DNA of 64,000 nucleotides from Hyphomicrobiales bacterium (lineage in GTDB: Bacteria; Pseudomonadota; Alphaproteobacteria; Rhizobiales; Rhizobiaceae). Both the position numbers and the translations under genes were made by a program. The notes beneath the pieces are model-generated. The model saw only the letters and a program-made list of their open reading frames with translations, made no database searches and was not told where the DNA came from. Shown piece after piece: positions 63,739 to 64,000 of this stretch (position 1 is its first letter; each line of letters opens with the position of its first letter). The stretch is from contig UCAG01000005.1 of assembly GCA_900470285.1 (NCBI GenBank), forward strand, positions 186,001 to 250,000, in the 5' to 3' direction.

Positions 63739-64000
63739 ATGCTAAAACAGCTAAAATGCGCAACGGCGCTCGGCATATTAGGTTCCCTACTGATTGCCGG
63801 TCATGCCGGTGCAGATGAGGAACATAAGCAGGTCTGGCGTTTGTTTATTGCCGATCATACCAAACCGGTTGTTCGCGCAATTGATCTGGAGAGCGGCAAA
63901 GAACTCGGAAAATTTGATATCAAAGGCTATGCCGGTCTGACGGCGAGTGCATCCGGTGAAACTGTATTCGCCGTGCAATCCGATGCCGATCAGGTGAATG
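63739..64000 (+). CDS. AztD-like periplasmic zinc chaperone, N-terminal part (3' end outside window)
   Basis: The first 87 codons of an exported protein. Signal peptide residues 1-25 (ALGILGSLLIAGHAGA). The mature start DEEHKQVWRLFIADHTKPV then VRAIDLESGKELGKFD looks like the first blade of the AztD beta-propeller, a chaperone that passes zinc to the ABC-transporter binding protein AztC. GAGG precedes ATG 63739; ATG 63736 is an alternative. A Zur-like box upstream supports the zinc role. The rest lies beyond base 64000. Confidence 0.65.
   Translation, partial: MLKQLKCATALGILGSLLIAGHAGADEEHKQVWRLFIADHTKPVVRAIDLESGKELGKFDIKGYAGLTASASGETVFAVQSDADQVN

Overview
The window is a piece of an alphaproteobacterial chromosome, most likely from a Brucella/Ochrobactrum-type member of the Rhizobiales. 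The evidence is gene order and content: parE, gatCA, ruvX, pyrB plus an inactive-looking dihydroorotase, plsY, dprA, topA, rnr, DUF983, NUDIX, MFS, rpmG, divK, and later murI, icd, an IalB protein and mfd-sdhE-recG-glmS-glmU. It also carries alphaproteobacterial LexA boxes (GTTC-N7-GTTC) and Bru-RS-like palindromic repeats of about 100 bp. Base composition looks lower in G+C than classical Brucella, which would suit a relative such as Pseudochrobactrum; this is inference, not a placement. I see no prophage, CRISPR array, intact insertion sequence or rRNA operon.

Layout. 1-7.6 kb: the 3' end of parE, a P-loop kinase-like gene, a SOS-boxed Y-family polymerase, a GNAT enzyme, gatA/gatC, an AT-rich orphan gene, a UPF0173 hydrolase and ruvX. 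7.7-8.5 kb: two paralogous zinc-ribbon genes, the second shortened and with a repeat element inserted in its copied upstream region. 8.6-11.9 kb: a leftward cluster aidB, WYL regulator, VOC protein, EVE protein. 12.1-24.9 kb: a rightward housekeeping stretch (pyrB, pyrC-like, plsY, dprA, topA, rnr, DUF983, NUDIX, MFS, rpmG). 25-27.8 kb: VOC protein, divK, DUF3572 protein and dinB with its own LexA box; pleD, expected beside divK, is absent.

27.8-46.5 kb is more accessory: acetyltransferases, a secreted phytase-like protein, a secreted alpha/beta hydrolase, a MerR/GyrI-type regulator, a CHRD protein, murI, trmJ, icd, an MFS transporter facing a GlxA-type regulator, an isochorismatase-family hydrolase, two tandem GNAT paralogs, an IalB protein, a solute-binding protein, a FrnE-like oxidoreductase, a methyltransferase and an alpha/beta hydrolase. 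46.5-57.4 kb returns to core functions: mfd, sdhE, recG, an AAC(6')-like acetyltransferase, glmS, glmU and ccdA.

57.8-64 kb holds two identical tRNA-Lys genes in a 290-bp tandem duplication, a large autotransporter, a candidate small RNA, a fused glyoxalase/esterase resembling a joined MhqO-MhqD, and the start of an AztD-like zinc chaperone behind a Zur-like box.

Themes: DNA repair is well represented (two SOS-boxed Y-family polymerases, mfd, recG, ruvX, dprA, aidB, and perhaps the EVE protein). The pyrimidine and cell-wall precursor routes are partly here (pyrB, murI, glmS, glmU). I found no clear large undescribed system. The most promising leads are the glyoxalase-esterase fusion, the filled/empty site pair that fixes the ends of the repeat element, the candidate sRNA, the aidB-EVE cluster and the orphan gene at 5.8 kb.
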